The translations under genes were made by a program, and so were the position numbers. From positions 1 through 40,599 of the forward strand of contig JABFUD020000369.1 of assembly GCA_014529385.2 (NCBI GenBank): 40,599 nt of DNA, in the 5' to 3' direction. The notes under the pieces were generated by a model that was given only the letters and a program-made list of their open reading frames with translations, was not told where the DNA came from and searched no databases. Positions 1 to 10,673 of this stretch are shown piece after piece. How positions within the stretch are numbered: the first letter of the stretch is position 1; every line of letters starts with the position of its first letter. Origin of the DNA: Adiantum capillus-veneris (Eukaryota > Streptophyta > Polypodiopsida > Polypodiales > Pteridaceae).

Positions 1-2691
1 ACTACTGTGGAACGTCAGCTTGCTGACTCCCTTAGCAGAGGGTTTATACAACCCATTTCTTCAGCATGGGCTCGCCTATCCTCTTAGTGAAGAACAAGGA
101 CGGCAGTATGTGCATGTGCGTAGACCACTCTGGCTTAAATGCGGTTAAGAACAAATACCCATTGCCTAGAGTAGATGAGTTGTTTGATAAGCTCACTCAT
201 GCTTGCATTTTTACAAAAATAGACTTGTGGTCAGGATATCACCAAGTCTGTATTCGATATGCCGATATACCTAAAACTGCATTCCGGACACGGTTTGGAC
301 ACTACGAGTTTTTGGTGATGCCCTTTGGGTTAACCAATGCGCCTGCAAAATTCATGACACTTATGAATAGTGTCTTGAAGCCATGTTTGGGCAAATTTGT
401 CATTGTTTTCCTCGTTGACATCCTAGTCTATAGTGCTTCTGAAGAAGAACACTTACAACATCTTAGGCACGTGTGTGAGTTGTTACGCACAAACAAGTTA
501 TATGCCGAGGAATCTAAATGTGATTTTCTAAAAGATAAAATTCATTATTTAGGGCATGTTATTTCAGCCAACGGGCTATACATGGATAATCCAAAGTGGA
601 TACCATCCGGAAATGGCCTCCTCCTAAAAATCTGGAAGAATTACATATATTTTCAGGATTTGCAGGTTTTTACTGAAGGTTCGTTAAAAACTATACTCAA
701 ATTGTTGTTCCTATGACAGATCAACTAAAATGCAAAGGTAAAGCTTTTTAGTGGGAATCCGCTTAATAAGACAGTTTCGATACGCTCAAGGATGCATTAG
801 CTACAACTCCTATACTGGCTCTTGTAGATCCTTTGAAACAATTCGTTTTGGAAACGGATGCCAGTGACCATGATATTGGAGCAGTCCTGTTACAAGACCG
901 ACGACTGATTGAATTTGAAAGCAAGAAGCTTGATGCAGCTCAACAGAACTATTCTTCTTAGGAACGCGTACTCTATGCAATAGTGTTTGCCTTAAAAACA
1001 TGGCAGCATTATTTGTATGGTTCTCAGTTTAAGATTGTGTTTGACCATGAAAGCATCAAATGGTTTACACAACAAACAGTTTTAAAGGGTCGAAAAGCCA
1101 GGTGGGTTGAGATCCTTTAGGAATATGACGCCAAGCTAAGGTATCGCAAAGGCCGATACAATGTATCGGAGAAGCTCTAAGTCGAATGCGAGAGATCAAT
1201 TCGCTATTGTTCACGAAGCATATTCCAAAGTATGGATCCATGTTCAAAAGAGGGACCCTTCTCACTCCACTGACGGTAGTGTACAATTAACCTCCACACC
1301 TAGTTCTTCTTTATCAAGTGATGAACTACAACGATGGAAGCATTTTACCATCGACAATGGGTACCTACTCCATAAGGGGAGAGTTTATGTACCGATGGAC
1401 ATAGACATTCAACCCCAAATTCTTTATGAATGTCATGATAGTTCAAGTGCAGGGCACCCGCGGATTATAAAAACTTATGCTCTCGTATGACGATAATTTT
1501 ACTGGCTAGGTATACATGGCTTTGTTCAAGCTTATGTCTTGCATTGCCAAAAATGTCAAGTTAACAAAGCAGAGCACCTGAAAGGAGGAGTACTCTTACA
1601 TCCTTTGGAGATTCCCAATGGAAAATGGGAAACCATGTCTAAGTATTTTCTTGTGGGTTTACCATCCACTGTACGAGGTCATGAATTGGTACGGGTGGTC
1701 GTAGACAGGTTGACTAAACTATGTTAGTTTAATCCGATACGGTTAAGACACCAAAATTAGCCAAGTTATTTGTGGACAATCTATACAAATTGTATGGTTT
1801 TTCAAGTAACATTGTTAATGACCGTGATTTCAAGTTTAACAGCCACTTTTGGAGAGCTGTATTTAAACGATTGGGTACACAACTAAACCTCAGTATAGCT
1901 GATCATCCAGAAATAGATGGTCAAACGGAACGGTGCTAGAGGATATACTAAGAGCATACCTCAGCAAAAAACAGTCAGACTGGGAAGAATGCTTACCTAT
2001 TATCGAGTTTGCCTACAACAGTGCGAAGCATGTCACAACAGGTTTGAGTCCTTTCATACTCATGTACGGGTCTCAACCTAGGTCACCAGTTACAGTGGGG
2101 TTGGCAACCAAAAAACTCCAACAGGTTAATGATTTTCTCCAAGACCACATGGATATGCTAAAACTTGCTCGTCAGAATGTCTAGCAAGCACAGGATCGGT
2201 ATAAGAAGTACGCTGATGAGAAACATCGGCAAGTTACCTTCATAGAAGGGAGGAAGTATTTTTACGTGTTCCAAAACATTCAAAAAGTTTGAAAACTGGG
2301 CCGACACCTAAATTATCTTCCCGATATTGTGGGCCTTTCAAAATACTCAAGCGAATAGGTGATCGTGCCTACAAATTATTACTACCGTCACATTCTCGCA
2401 TTCATCCGGTGTTTCATGTAAGCTGTTATATAAGTGGTTACATGGGGACGACAATGCCATTGACCAACAGGTTTTGGTTGATTTCATTGAACCTACTACC
2501 CTACCGCATGAACCTAGACGTGTTCTTGATTATCATGAGTTGTGTACACATCATCAGGTACGTCAATAAGCCTTAATCAAGTGGAAAGAACAACCTGAAG
2601 AAGGTTCCACTTGGGAAAACAGTAGTGTTCTTAGGAAGAAGTTTCCCACTTTTGTTTTCGAGGACGAAAACTCTTCTTAAGGGGGGAGTAA
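1..2691 (+). pseudogene. Decayed Ty3/gypsy (chromovirus) pol: RT, RNase H, integrase, chromodomain
   Basis: Part of a retrotransposon polyprotein that would copy RNA to DNA and integrate it. The window starts inside reverse transcriptase: 66-716 shows the VDHSGLN and PFGLTNAP motifs, and the YVDD box appears as FLVDI. RNase H lies at about 780-1160, the integrase zinc-binding region at about 1330-1560 and the integrase core at about 1600-2184 (DRLTK, then NDRDFKF and GQTER). A chromodomain-like end with IKWKEQPEEGSTWE lies at about 2570-2660, which points to a chromovirus. The frame is broken repeatedly, for example by stops near 716, 961, 1490, 1727 and 2184. In the integrase the usual catalytic aspartate before 'FIVGLP' is replaced (SKYFLVGLP). 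It is a dead copy, cut at the left window edge. Confidence 0.9.
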
Positions 2692-2885
2692 TGTCAAGAC
2701 ACCGGCAAGGCCGGAGTAGACAAGGGCAGGGCCGGGCTAGGTGGTGTGGAACGGGGAGTCCAACTAGGGCAAAGGGCTCAGGGCTTTGCTATATAATGGG
2801 TGGTTGGGTGGTGGACTCTCAGGCTCTAGCTTTCCTTGCCTTGCAAAAATCTTTCCTTGCCTTGCAAAAATCATGGAGGTTCCAT
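2692..2885 (+). repeat. Start of the 3' LTR of the chromovirus fragment
   Basis: A purine tract (GGGGGGAGTAA) directly before TGTCAAGACA is the usual polypurine-tract/LTR junction of gypsy elements, and it comes right after the chromodomain end. A TATA-like CTATATAATG lies near 2790. The right limit is unclear, because copia coding sequence starts at about 2890 and no CA end or second LTR copy is visible. Confidence 0.6.
2830..2871 (+). repeat. Perfect 21-bp tandem duplication
   Basis: The 21-bp unit 2830-2850 is repeated without change at 2851-2871, inside the LTR fragment. It is probably a slippage or repair duplication. Confidence 0.9.
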
Positions 2886-2889
2886 TTAG

Positions 2890-3359
2890 ACTAGAGGTAT
2901 GCATAAATGACTGGTGCATACTTTGCGTGACAATAAATTGGATGCACTTTTGTCTAGTCGTACTTGTTCAGGTTCGTGCCATGCATCTTATGCATCAGAT
3001 TGTTATGCTTTGGTTATGTCTAGCTCACATGATGTTGACGAACCTCAAATGTTTTATGAAGCACAGAATTTAGAAAATTGGATGGTTGCCATCATGCAAT
3101 CAAAATATGATGCACTTATAGAGAATGACACATGGACTTTATGTAATTTGCCTCCAAGGAAAAATGCCATTGGTATAAAGTGGGTCTACAAGTTGAAATG
3201 TGAGCCGAATGGTGAGATTGATCGTCATAAGTCTCGACTTGTTGTAAAAGGTTGCATAGGCAAAAGGCATAGATTATGAAGAGACTTTTTCTCCCACTTG
3301 TCGTATGACTAGTGTGCATTTTCTACGTGCATTGGCAGCTTATTTTGGTTAGGATGTAT
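2890..3359 (+). pseudogene. Ty1/copia reverse transcriptase, left half (interrupted)
   Basis: N-terminal part of a Ty1/copia reverse transcriptase. The frame starting near 2914 shows the motifs EAQNLENW, IKWVYKLK and RLVVKG, which are typical of the start of copia RT. The gene then shifts frame near 3260 and runs to 3359, where a 22.6-kb insertion begins. The protein frame resumes at 25990 if one copy of the 5-bp target duplication is removed. TAG codons stand where copia elements usually have tryptophan on both sides of the insertion point, which suggests G-to-A decay. This is the oldest recognisable layer at this site. Confidence 0.85.
3355..3359 (+). repeat. Target-site duplication TGTAT (left copy)
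   Basis: TGTAT at 3355-3359 is repeated at 25990-25994, immediately outside the TG...CA ends of the 3360-25989 element. Confidence 0.9.
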
Positions 3360-3549
3360 TGAAGGGGATCGGAGAGCACCATAGATGGAGAGTGAGAGAG
3401 AGAAGGATACACACGACACAGAGATATGGGTGGTGAGACTCAAAGAGTGAGCAGCCCCCTATACACTTATGCTATGTATAAGGTATACAAGTCAGTGGGC
3501 GCCTAGACTCTAGGCGACTAGGCAAGGCAGAGGCACCTATACCCCAACA
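3360..3549 (-). repeat. 3' LTR of the minus-strand copia element
   Basis: 190 bp, plus strand TGAAGGGGAT ... CCCCAACA. It matches 25799-25989 over its whole length with scattered substitutions. It is flanked on the left by the TGTAT duplication and on the right by the polypurine tract. Confidence 0.93.
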
Positions 3550-3560
3550 ACCTCCCACTT
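3550..3560 (-). other. Polypurine tract of the minus-strand copia element
   Basis: On the minus strand AAGTGGGAGGT stands directly before the LTR start TGTTGGGG. This is the plus-strand priming site used by copia elements. Confidence 0.85.
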
Positions 3561-4071
3561 AAAGGCGACTGTGCCTTTAAGCAAGAGAACCTAGTCTAAA
3601 GACTACAAAAGGCGAGAGAAAACCGTTCTCAACCGATGACTGACAAGGCGTGTCAGCCACATGCATCTCCTGACTGTCCGCAAAAGACGCATCAACCTGT
3701 TGTGCAACCTCAGAGAAAACCAGCTGCTCTAGGTGTCTGCTGGAAGACATATCCTGCACAACTACATCCCCATGCTCATTGTCGAGCATAGAAAGGAATC
3801 ACTGCATAATTGCTAACATCTCAGCCTCCTCTGCAATCATCCACTGCAAACATGACCACTCAAACTGCTATGACTCACTAGAGCTCTCATGCTCTAACTC
3901 CGTATCCATAAACTCTTGCACAACGTCCTCCTGTCGTGAGTCACTAGAGAAAGACCGCTCTACCTGTCTATCCTGCATAGAAGTATCTCGCACAACTGAC
4001 TCTCTGCTTTTCTCAGTGACTAGCAAAGCATGCATGTCTGACTCTGTCACCTCTCTGTGTGACTACTCAAG
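3561..4071 (-). pseudogene. Decayed C-terminal region after the copia protease
   Basis: The protease frame continues toward the left LTR but is broken by stops (for example TGA at 4072-4074, TAG at 4063-4065, and the stop ending the 4050-3868 segment). The open pieces are acidic and serine-rich and contain no integrase or RT motif. Autonomous copia elements have about 3 kb of integrase-RT-RNase H here, so the element probably lost or never had it. I recognise no domain. Confidence 0.5.
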
Positions 4072-4983
4072 TCATGCCCCAACTGTGTGCACAACGAGCT
4101 CACTACTCTGCACTCCATGCAAAGTACCCTGCAACCCATGAGCAAAAGAGACTCTCCGGGTCTCTCGCTCTTTGCATGGCTGTAACAAGATTGAGACTCG
4201 ACCATCTCGCACCAGTACTACATGCAATGGGTACCATGTGCCAACTCTGGCACCTCTCGCAATCACTAGCAAACCCAAATGCAACGCAAAAGATTGCTCA
4301 AGTAGCGATACCCAACATCCACTATCCCGTAACTGTCTGACTGAGATCAAATCCCGTCTCAGATCTAGCACATAACGCACATGACGCAGGGTAAATCTCA
4401 TACCATTGGGCATAGACAAACATACGTCCCCTGCACCCTCAATGTCATACACAACACCATCATCCATGTGCACACAACCAAGTCTCCCACTAGAAAACAT
4501 GCTAAACCACTCACGATGTGACATGACATGGAAAGTAGTATCTAAATCTAGTAACCAATGTGAAGACAATGTGCAATCCGATATGCAATCCGCAGACATA
4601 AGATCGTCTCAAGACAAGCTAGATGTAAATCTGACATCACCGTCACAAGCATACTTAGTAACCACCGTAATGATCTCACTAGCATCTGTCATGCCCAAAT
4701 CTGCATCACACATTTGTCGTCTCCGTTGTCTCAAGCGCCTAAAAACATCGACGCCTAATGTGACCTCTATGTCCACAATGACAACATGTCAAGTCTCTAT
4801 GCCGTCGAGACTTGCGTGTGGGACCAATCTCTCCCATGGACATAGAAGTGGGACTAAACTCCCGTGTAGACATGGATGCCGCGTACATAGCATGTAAACT
4901 CTGCCATAAAGCATGAGTTGTGGTCTCTCTCGAGACCTGCCAGTAAACAGACTCAACTAGATGCAAACGAATCGTAGACATGT
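4072..4983 (-). pseudogene. Copia gag C-terminal half and protease (minus strand)
   Basis: Second part of the gag-protease frame, after the Tat-type insertion. At 4981-4739 it holds the end of gag, including LHLVESVYWQV and a complete CCHC knuckle (CHCGHRGHIRRRC) that would bind RNA in the particle. A frame change and a TGA follow. At 4599-4072 is the copia protease/pre-integrase region with WLLDLDTTFHV (the usual catalytic DSGA is altered to DLDT), IEGAGDVCLSMPNG and VRYVLDLRRDLISV. The altered active site and the stops show that it is inactive. Confidence 0.85.
4980..4983 (+). repeat. Target-site duplication ATGT of the Tat-type element (left copy)
   Basis: ATGT precedes the 5' LTR and is found again at 14187-14190, directly after the 3' LTR. 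Dropping one copy together with the element leaves the copia gag frame continuous. Gypsy elements normally give 5 bp, so one base may have been lost or mutated. Confidence 0.7.
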
Positions 4984-6277
4984 TGATCCGAGCCTATCAC
5001 AAATTTTTGTTTATCATATTTTTTTGGTTTTTCTTGCTTCTAGAGATTTACAATAAAAGAAAGAGTGAGAACAACCTCTTGGAAATTTTTTTTTTTTAAA
5101 AATGATTTGATAGGAATTTTTTCTTGACTAGTTCACCGGAGGTGAAAGGTAGAGGGAGAACCTAGTGGTAAAGGGAAGGGAAAATATGTAAATGTGAAAA
5201 GAAAAGATATGATGTGGTTGTGGAGCCATGCACCCATGATTCAAGGGTCATGAGTGGCTCATATCATCATGGCTTTGGAGCCATATGATGATTCAAACAA
5301 ATGGGACCCAAGTGGAAGGCTTGGTAAAGGAAGGAACCAGACACATGATTTTGCTGAATTTTTAAAAAATACTTCCACTCCGATCCAAGAAAAGTTGTCT
5401 TCATCAAAGTTGTAGCTGATGAGCTGGAGATTCTGGCCATATTTTTTTTATAATTTTTGCATCTACGGTCTAGGAGATATGGCCAAAATGGCGGACGCCA
5501 ATGTTTTCAACTGTGGTGGAGACCACCCCCTCTACCTTTACACACACACACCCTTCCTTTTCCACATTGAGACCTTCTCTAAAAATCAGCCATTAGTCTT
5601 CTCACCCTCCTCTCCTTCCTCTTCTCTCTCAAGCTCAAAAACCCATCAAAATTCCTCTTCTAATCACCTCTCAAGTCATGCTTAATCTTGTTGTAATTCA
5701 TAAGTTCTCATTCAACCCCTTTCTATTATTACTAGATATGTATTGATTTTATGTAGATTCTTTACATTTTAAAATAAGGAAGCTCTTGGACTCAAGCTAT
5801 GGAGGAAGGAGTGAAGACAACACAAGTGATGATGGAGCTAATTGGTCAACAAATCACTTGGAAGGAGCTTCTTCATTGGTTGAATGTCCCTAATCAAGCT
5901 TCATTTGTACAAATTACACTTGGATCTTAACCTCACTCCTAATCACTCTCTTTCCTATATAAAGAGGCCTTCCCCTTTGTAATTTCAAGCCTCCCTCAGC
6001 CCCATTGAGTATTTGTATCACTCACCATGAGCCCATAAGCTCATTCATTCACTCTATTCTTACACATTCTAGAGTGCAAATTGTTTCATGCTAGTAACCT
6101 ACCCTCCTCTTATTTATGTTAATTAAGAGAAATCTTTTATATGTATGTGAGAGTGCTTGACGTGATCTTGGCTAATCCTTGAGTGGTTGTTTGGTAATCT
6201 ACATGCTATTTGTGTTGGGAGTGTTTGAAGTTATCCATTCCTTGTACACACATTAAGGTTAATGCTTCATTCATAGT

Positions 6278-6337
<60 letters not shown>

Positions 6338-6452
6338 TGTAGCGGTCCTAGTCCACGCTTCCAAGACTAGGTGGTGCCCTCATCTCATTTCCCTTGTGGT
6401 GCAATGGAGTTTGTTTTGGTGTAGAGGCCGCCATTCCAAATTTCCTTCGTCA
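4984..6452 (+). repeat. 5' LTR of the Tat-type element
   Basis: 1469 bp from TGATCCGAGC to CCTTCGTCA, near-identical to 12718-14186. It contains a TATA-like CCTATATAAAGAGG near 5955 and, near its end, a (CT)n run at about 6281-6333 whose length differs between the two LTRs. Confidence 0.95.
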
Positions 6453-6457
6453 TAAAT

Positions 6458-6471
6458 TGGTCCCCCCACGG
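6458..6471 (+). other. Probable primer-binding site of the Tat-type element
   Basis: TGGTCCCCCCACGG starts five bases after the LTR end. The TGG start and the position fit a tRNA primer site. I cannot assign the tRNA, and it is not the TGGCGCCG site common in Tat/Athila elements. Confidence 0.5.
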
Positions 6472-6502
6472 AGGAGTTCTCAAGCAGCGCTCTGTCAATC
6501 CT

Positions 6503-7006
6503 ATGAAGGAAGATCCATCAAATTCTCCGAGACTTCCACTATGGTCTCCCCAAGAAGCTCGAGAAAAGAAGCGTCTTTATCGACAAACGGCACGTATGCG
6601 GGTAAAGAGAGTTAACTACACACACCCTTCTTTGCTTCAAGGAAAATCTTGTAGTCATCAAGTCCCTAGGTCAAAAAATTGTGTTGAGTGCTTTGTGGCT
6701 AGTGTGAAGACACTTCCTTTGAAGCCTCGACTTCAGGTGGTGAAAGCACTCTCACACTCGGGTATTAACAAGTTTTTGGAGGGGGAGCTACACATCAATG
6801 GGGTGCGGTATTGGCAAGAGGCTACATATGGTGATGCACTCCAACTACTACTAGCAAGAAGGCTCAAGGTGGTTGAGAGGGTAGCCATCGAACCCTATGA
6901 ACTCTACAAAGCTGAAGATGGTCACACCAAAGCTAGGCTAATCACTGGTGAGCAAATTCTTCGCATCTCTCAAATGGTGGGATCCAAGAGAGCTCAACTT
7001 CAATGA
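6503..7006 (+). CDS. Pre-gag ORF1 of the Tat-type element, function unknown
   Basis: 167 codons starting at ATG 6503, between the primer site and gag. The product is basic, with a run of Arg/Lys in its first 35 residues, a CVEC pair, and LQVVKALSHSG. I recognise no domain. Some Tat-lineage elements (for example Ogre) carry an extra ORF before gag, so the position has precedent. The same reading frame continues, through only two stops, across the two small ORFs that follow (7040-7249, 7259-7471), so all three may come from one former ORF of about 320 codons. Confidence refers to it being an element-encoded ORF. Confidence 0.55.
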   Translation: MKEDPSNSPRLPLWSPQEAREKKRLYRQTARMRVKRVNYTHPSLLQGKSCSHQVPRSKNCVECFVASVKTLPLKPRLQVVKALSHSGINKFLEGELHINGVRYWQEATYGDALQLLLARRLKVVERVAIEPYELYKAEDGHTKARLITGEQILRISQMVGSKRAQLQ

Positions 7007-7039
7007 AGTGCTTCATCGAAGTTTGTATTTAATGCACCA

Positions 7040-7249
7040 ATGAATAATCCCATTTTCTACAACTTTCAATCAGTTCAGAATGTTAGGGTGAATGTGCGCA
7101 TTGATAGAAATATTTTTTTCCAACAAAGATTGGTCTTCTATTTTGGAGCTGAGAGGTTGAGAGAGATATTGTTGTCCCCTGACCCTATAATATTTCCTAT
7201 TTTGGAGTATAATGTATCTTTTGATGTTCACATCTTCATCTTGCTTTAA
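7040..7249 (+). CDS. Pre-gag small ORF 2a (69 aa), paralogue of 2b
   Basis: ATG at 7040, TAA at 7247-7249. The product is hydrophobic toward its end and aligns with the next ORF over nearly its full length: FGAERLREI against LGPSRLAEI, PIIFPILEY against PFILPLIRY, FDVHIFIL against LDVFIFVL. Function unknown. It lies in the same frame as ORF1 and 2b. Confidence 0.5.
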   Translation: MNNPIFYNFQSVQNVRVNVRIDRNIFFQQRLVFYFGAERLREILLSPDPIIFPILEYNVSFDVHIFILL

Positions 7250-7258
7250 GCATACTCC

Positions 7259-7471
7259 ATGAATCATAGGGATTTATATGGACCTTTCCAACCTCTTGCT
7301 AGACAAACTGTGCATATAATAGCTAGCACAAAGCTTAGGTTCCAAAACATCATAAGGAACTTACTAGGCCCTAGTCGTCTAGCTGAGATTAATGCATCTA
7401 TCAATCCATTTATTCTACCCTTAATAAGATATGATTTGGGCCTAGACGTTTTCATCTTTGTGCTGTATTGA
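7259..7471 (+). CDS. Pre-gag small ORF 2b (70 aa), paralogue of 2a
   Basis: ATG at 7259, only 10 bp after the stop of 2a; TGA at 7469-7471, about 20 bp before the first gag ATG. It shares the module LGPSRLAEI...NPFILPLIRY...DVFIFVL with 2a. The pair therefore looks like an internal duplication of one short domain. Function unknown. Confidence 0.5.
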   Translation: MNHRDLYGPFQPLARQTVHIIASTKLRFQNIIRNLLGPSRLAEINASINPFILPLIRYDLGLDVFIFVLY

Positions 7472-7491
7472 GAGGAAGGCAACCCATTTTT

Positions 7492-8364
7492 ATGATGGCT
7501 TTCCCAAATTTTTTTGGGTGTAGTGGGGAAAATGCTGGGGATTTTTTGGATAACTTGGAGATGGCTTTCCTTGTCTCTGGGAGGGATGACGAAGCATTGA
7601 AATTGAGAGCTTTTCCTTTGGTGCTCAAAGAAGAAGCTAGGGTATGGTTCCAGGCTCTAGATCCAACCCAAAGAATTGATTGGGAGGGATTGAAGGCGGC
7701 TTTCCTACGAAGATTTCAACGAGCCAATTCGGCAGAAGAAATATGGCAACGGCTTCTGGCCCTTCATCAAGTTGACCCTCATGGTTATGCAACCTATGAG
7801 GAAGGTTTTCTGAAACTTTGGGGGCAATGGTCAGACTCACTAAACCCTGGTGAGCGAGCTCCCAATTGCCTCCAAAAGGATCGATTTATCTCAGGTTTGT
7901 ACCCCTTGCTAAGGGAGAAGGTAAAGAGCAAATTTCCAAATGCTTTTGAAGATGCCTTAAGAATTGCTAGGAAAAAGAATAGAAAGATTCTCCATCAAGC
8001 CCAAGCTGGCCAGCTAGCTTTGGGAGGCAATATCACAACTATGGAAGCTTCTCACATACCTCCAAATGTGCCTAATGCACCAGACCTCAATAGAGGTCAA
8101 CAAGAAGATATGATCCAACAAATAAACAATCTCACAAACCAGCTAGAGGGGTTGAGAGTAAATCTTGTGCAGGGTGCAAGAAGGCCTATTGAGGGAAATG
8201 GTGGGAATCGGCCACCAATGCGACGTCAAGCAAGGGAAATGTTGTGTTACAATTGTGGGGAAAATGGCCACGGCATGTATAATTTCCCTCATCCTAGAAG
8301 ATATGACTACCCTGTCATCCTAGAAGATATGACTATCCTGTCAGAGGTCCTCGACAACAAGTAA
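7492..8364 (+). pseudogene. gag: gag of the Tat-type element (frame broken near its end)
   Basis: Capsid/nucleocapsid protein that packages the element RNA. The first ATG in frame is 7492; the frame is also open upstream without an ATG. Residues about 1-200 match the retrotransposon gag fold (VWFQALDPTQRIDWEGLKAAFLRRF is its hallmark stretch, at 7648-7716). A zinc knuckle CYNCGENGHGMYN follows near 8245, but its last cysteine is replaced by phenylalanine. A 26-bp tandem duplication at 8291-8342 then shifts the frame and ends gag at 8364. Discounting the duplicated copy puts gag in frame with pol, so the parent element had one gag-pol ORF. Confidence 0.9.
8291..8342 (+). repeat. 26-bp tandem duplication breaking gag-pol
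   Basis: 8291-8316 and 8317-8342 are the same 26 bp with one C/T difference. Because 26 is not a multiple of three it moves gag (frame of 7492) out of the frame of pol (8415). The downstream frame is open from 8343. Confidence 0.92.
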
Positions 8365-10673
8365 GTCCTCCCCGTGCTAGAGCTCAAGCACAAGAGCAAC
8401 CGCAACCTCAAATTTTGCAGCCACCTCGTGCTCAATCTCAAGCCCCTGCTACTCAACCAAATGTGAGCATCATAAGGATGGAGGAGGTCCTCAAGGGTAG
8501 AAGCAACCAGGAAGAAATAGCTAAAGGGAAGATGAAGCTAGATGAAGTGGCTACAATGCCTATCAAACGTGTGCGTGTCCAAGATGAAGTAGGTAAAGAA
8601 ACAAGCAAGGATGCAAGCAATGAAGCAAGTACATCTCGGGCAACTAAAGATGAAGCCAAGAAGAGAAAGACCCGTACTAGGTCTCAAATTGACATCTCTG
8701 ATTTCCCTATGGGATCTCGGACACAACCTTATGACTTAACAGCTGATGTGAGTTCTCAAGGACCAAAGATTACTTGGCCACAACTACTTCATATCTCCCC
8801 AAAGCTTCGACGACAATGGTCAAAAATGGTGAGCACGAGGGCAAAGCGAAGTAAGCTAGTAAGTGTAATCAAAGCATATGGTCTCAAGGATATAGTGCCT
8901 TTGGTGGAGGCTCAAATCAAGGGACAACGGATTCCAAAAACATACATTGACAGTCGAGCAGAGGTTTGTGTCATGACAGAAAAGCTAATGCATCAATTGG
9001 GTTTAGAGGTAATGGAATCATCAAACTTTAGGGCAAAAATGGCCAATAATGTCTCTGTCACTTGTGTGGGTGTAGTGAAAGCTTTGAGAGTTTCTGTTTT
9101 TGGAATCACTACAGAGGTTGATGCTTATGTGATGCCAGTAAAGGGAGAAGGATACCCCCTTATTTTAGGACGACCTTGGCTCATGGGTATAGGAGCTAGG
9201 CAAGATTGGGCAACAGGAGACTTGGAGTTGAGGCCTCGCATGGGTGGCCATAGTCGGAAGGTGGTTTATAACTTGAAGAATGGGCGACAAGAGAACCTTG
9301 AACTAGAGACGTCAGCTAAAGAGTGGAGCTCAAGTGGATGCTCCTCATCCATGGACGAGGAAGAGAGTTCAAGTGAAGAGAGTGATAGCACTCTCGAAGT
9401 CATGGGCGTCACCATAAAGGAAACTACCTCATCAGAAGACAACCCAAGGATCCAAATGGAGAATGTGTGGGATGCCACCCTAGAGGAGATGTTATCCAAG
9501 GATATAAAGGAAGAAGAAAAGGAGGGTTATGTAAATGTTCTCAAGAAGCATGCATCATTGTTCATTTCTGATTACACTCACATTACAGGTGTCACTGCAG
9601 TGAAGCATCATATCCATCTAAAAGAAGGGAGCAAGCCAGTAGTACAAAAACTAAGAAGATTAGGAGTTTTGCAACAAAATGCACTGTTGTCCGAGGTGAA
9701 GAGACTCTTAGAAGCAGGATTCATATACCCAGTAGAAGATTCAGAATGGCTCTCCCCAGTAGTGGTGAGGCCAAAGAAGAATGGTAAATGGCGAGTGTGC
9801 GTGGATTACAAGCCACTAAATGCTGCAACAAAGAGGGACCACTTCCCTCTCCCATTTCAAGATGAGATTCTAAATGAAGTAGCAGGCCATGAGAGATACA
9901 CAGTGTGTGATGGCTACTCTGGCTACTTTCAAATACGCATTGCAGAGGAGGACCAGAAAAAGACTACTTTCATCACACCATGGGGATGTTTTGCATTTCG
10001 AGTCATGCCTTTTGGTCTCACCAACGCTCCGGCCACCTTTCAACGATTCATGAACATGGTCTTCCAACCTTACTTTGGTAAGTCCATAAGGGTTTTCATA
10101 GATGACTTTTGTATTTATAGCTCCAAAAGTATGCATCTCGGCAAGATTGATGAAGGATTTACTCGTTTAGCTAAGCTAGGTGGACAACTAAACAAGGACA
10201 AATGTCACATTGGGGAAAGCAAGGTTACACTATTAGGGCATGTAGTGTCCATTGATGGAATCGAGGTAGATCCTGAAAAGATAGAAACATTGCTAAATCT
10301 ACCTTCCCCAACTTCCATCAAACAATTAATCTCTTTCTTGCAAAAGCTAAGATATTTGAGTAGATTCATACACTTACTCTCGCAAGTGATATTTCCTCTA
10401 CAACAGCTGACTCGTCAAGAGACGCTTGTTTGGAGTGAAGAAAGTGATGGGCATCTTAGAGAGATTAAAAAAATGTTAGGGTCACTCCCTGTAATCCTCC
10501 AACCTTGTTGGGAAGAAACATTCTTTGTAAACCCTAGTGTGGGAGAAGAGGCCATTGGTACTGCCCTCCTACAAAAAGATCCAAAAGCATCCTTTATGAG
10601 GCCTGTGTATTTTGCTAGCCGCCTCATGGAAAACACTGAGAAGGCCTACACCCTAATGGAACAGCAGTGTTAG
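8343..10673 (+). pseudogene. pol: pol part 1 of the Tat-type element: protease, RT, start of RNase H
   Basis: A Pro/Gln-rich linker, then aspartic protease around 8940-9200 with YIDSRAEVCVM (the usual D-[ST]-G-A is changed to DSRA) and LILGRPWL. Reverse transcriptase is at about 9600-10350 with [22 protein letters not shown] and the catalytic box as FIDD at about 10096-10107. The RT-linked RNase H starts at about 10515 (NPSVGEEAIG). The frame stops at TAG 10671-10673 because one base is missing just before; the same protein goes on in the next frame from 10667. The RT motifs look intact, the protease does not. Confidence 0.93.
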
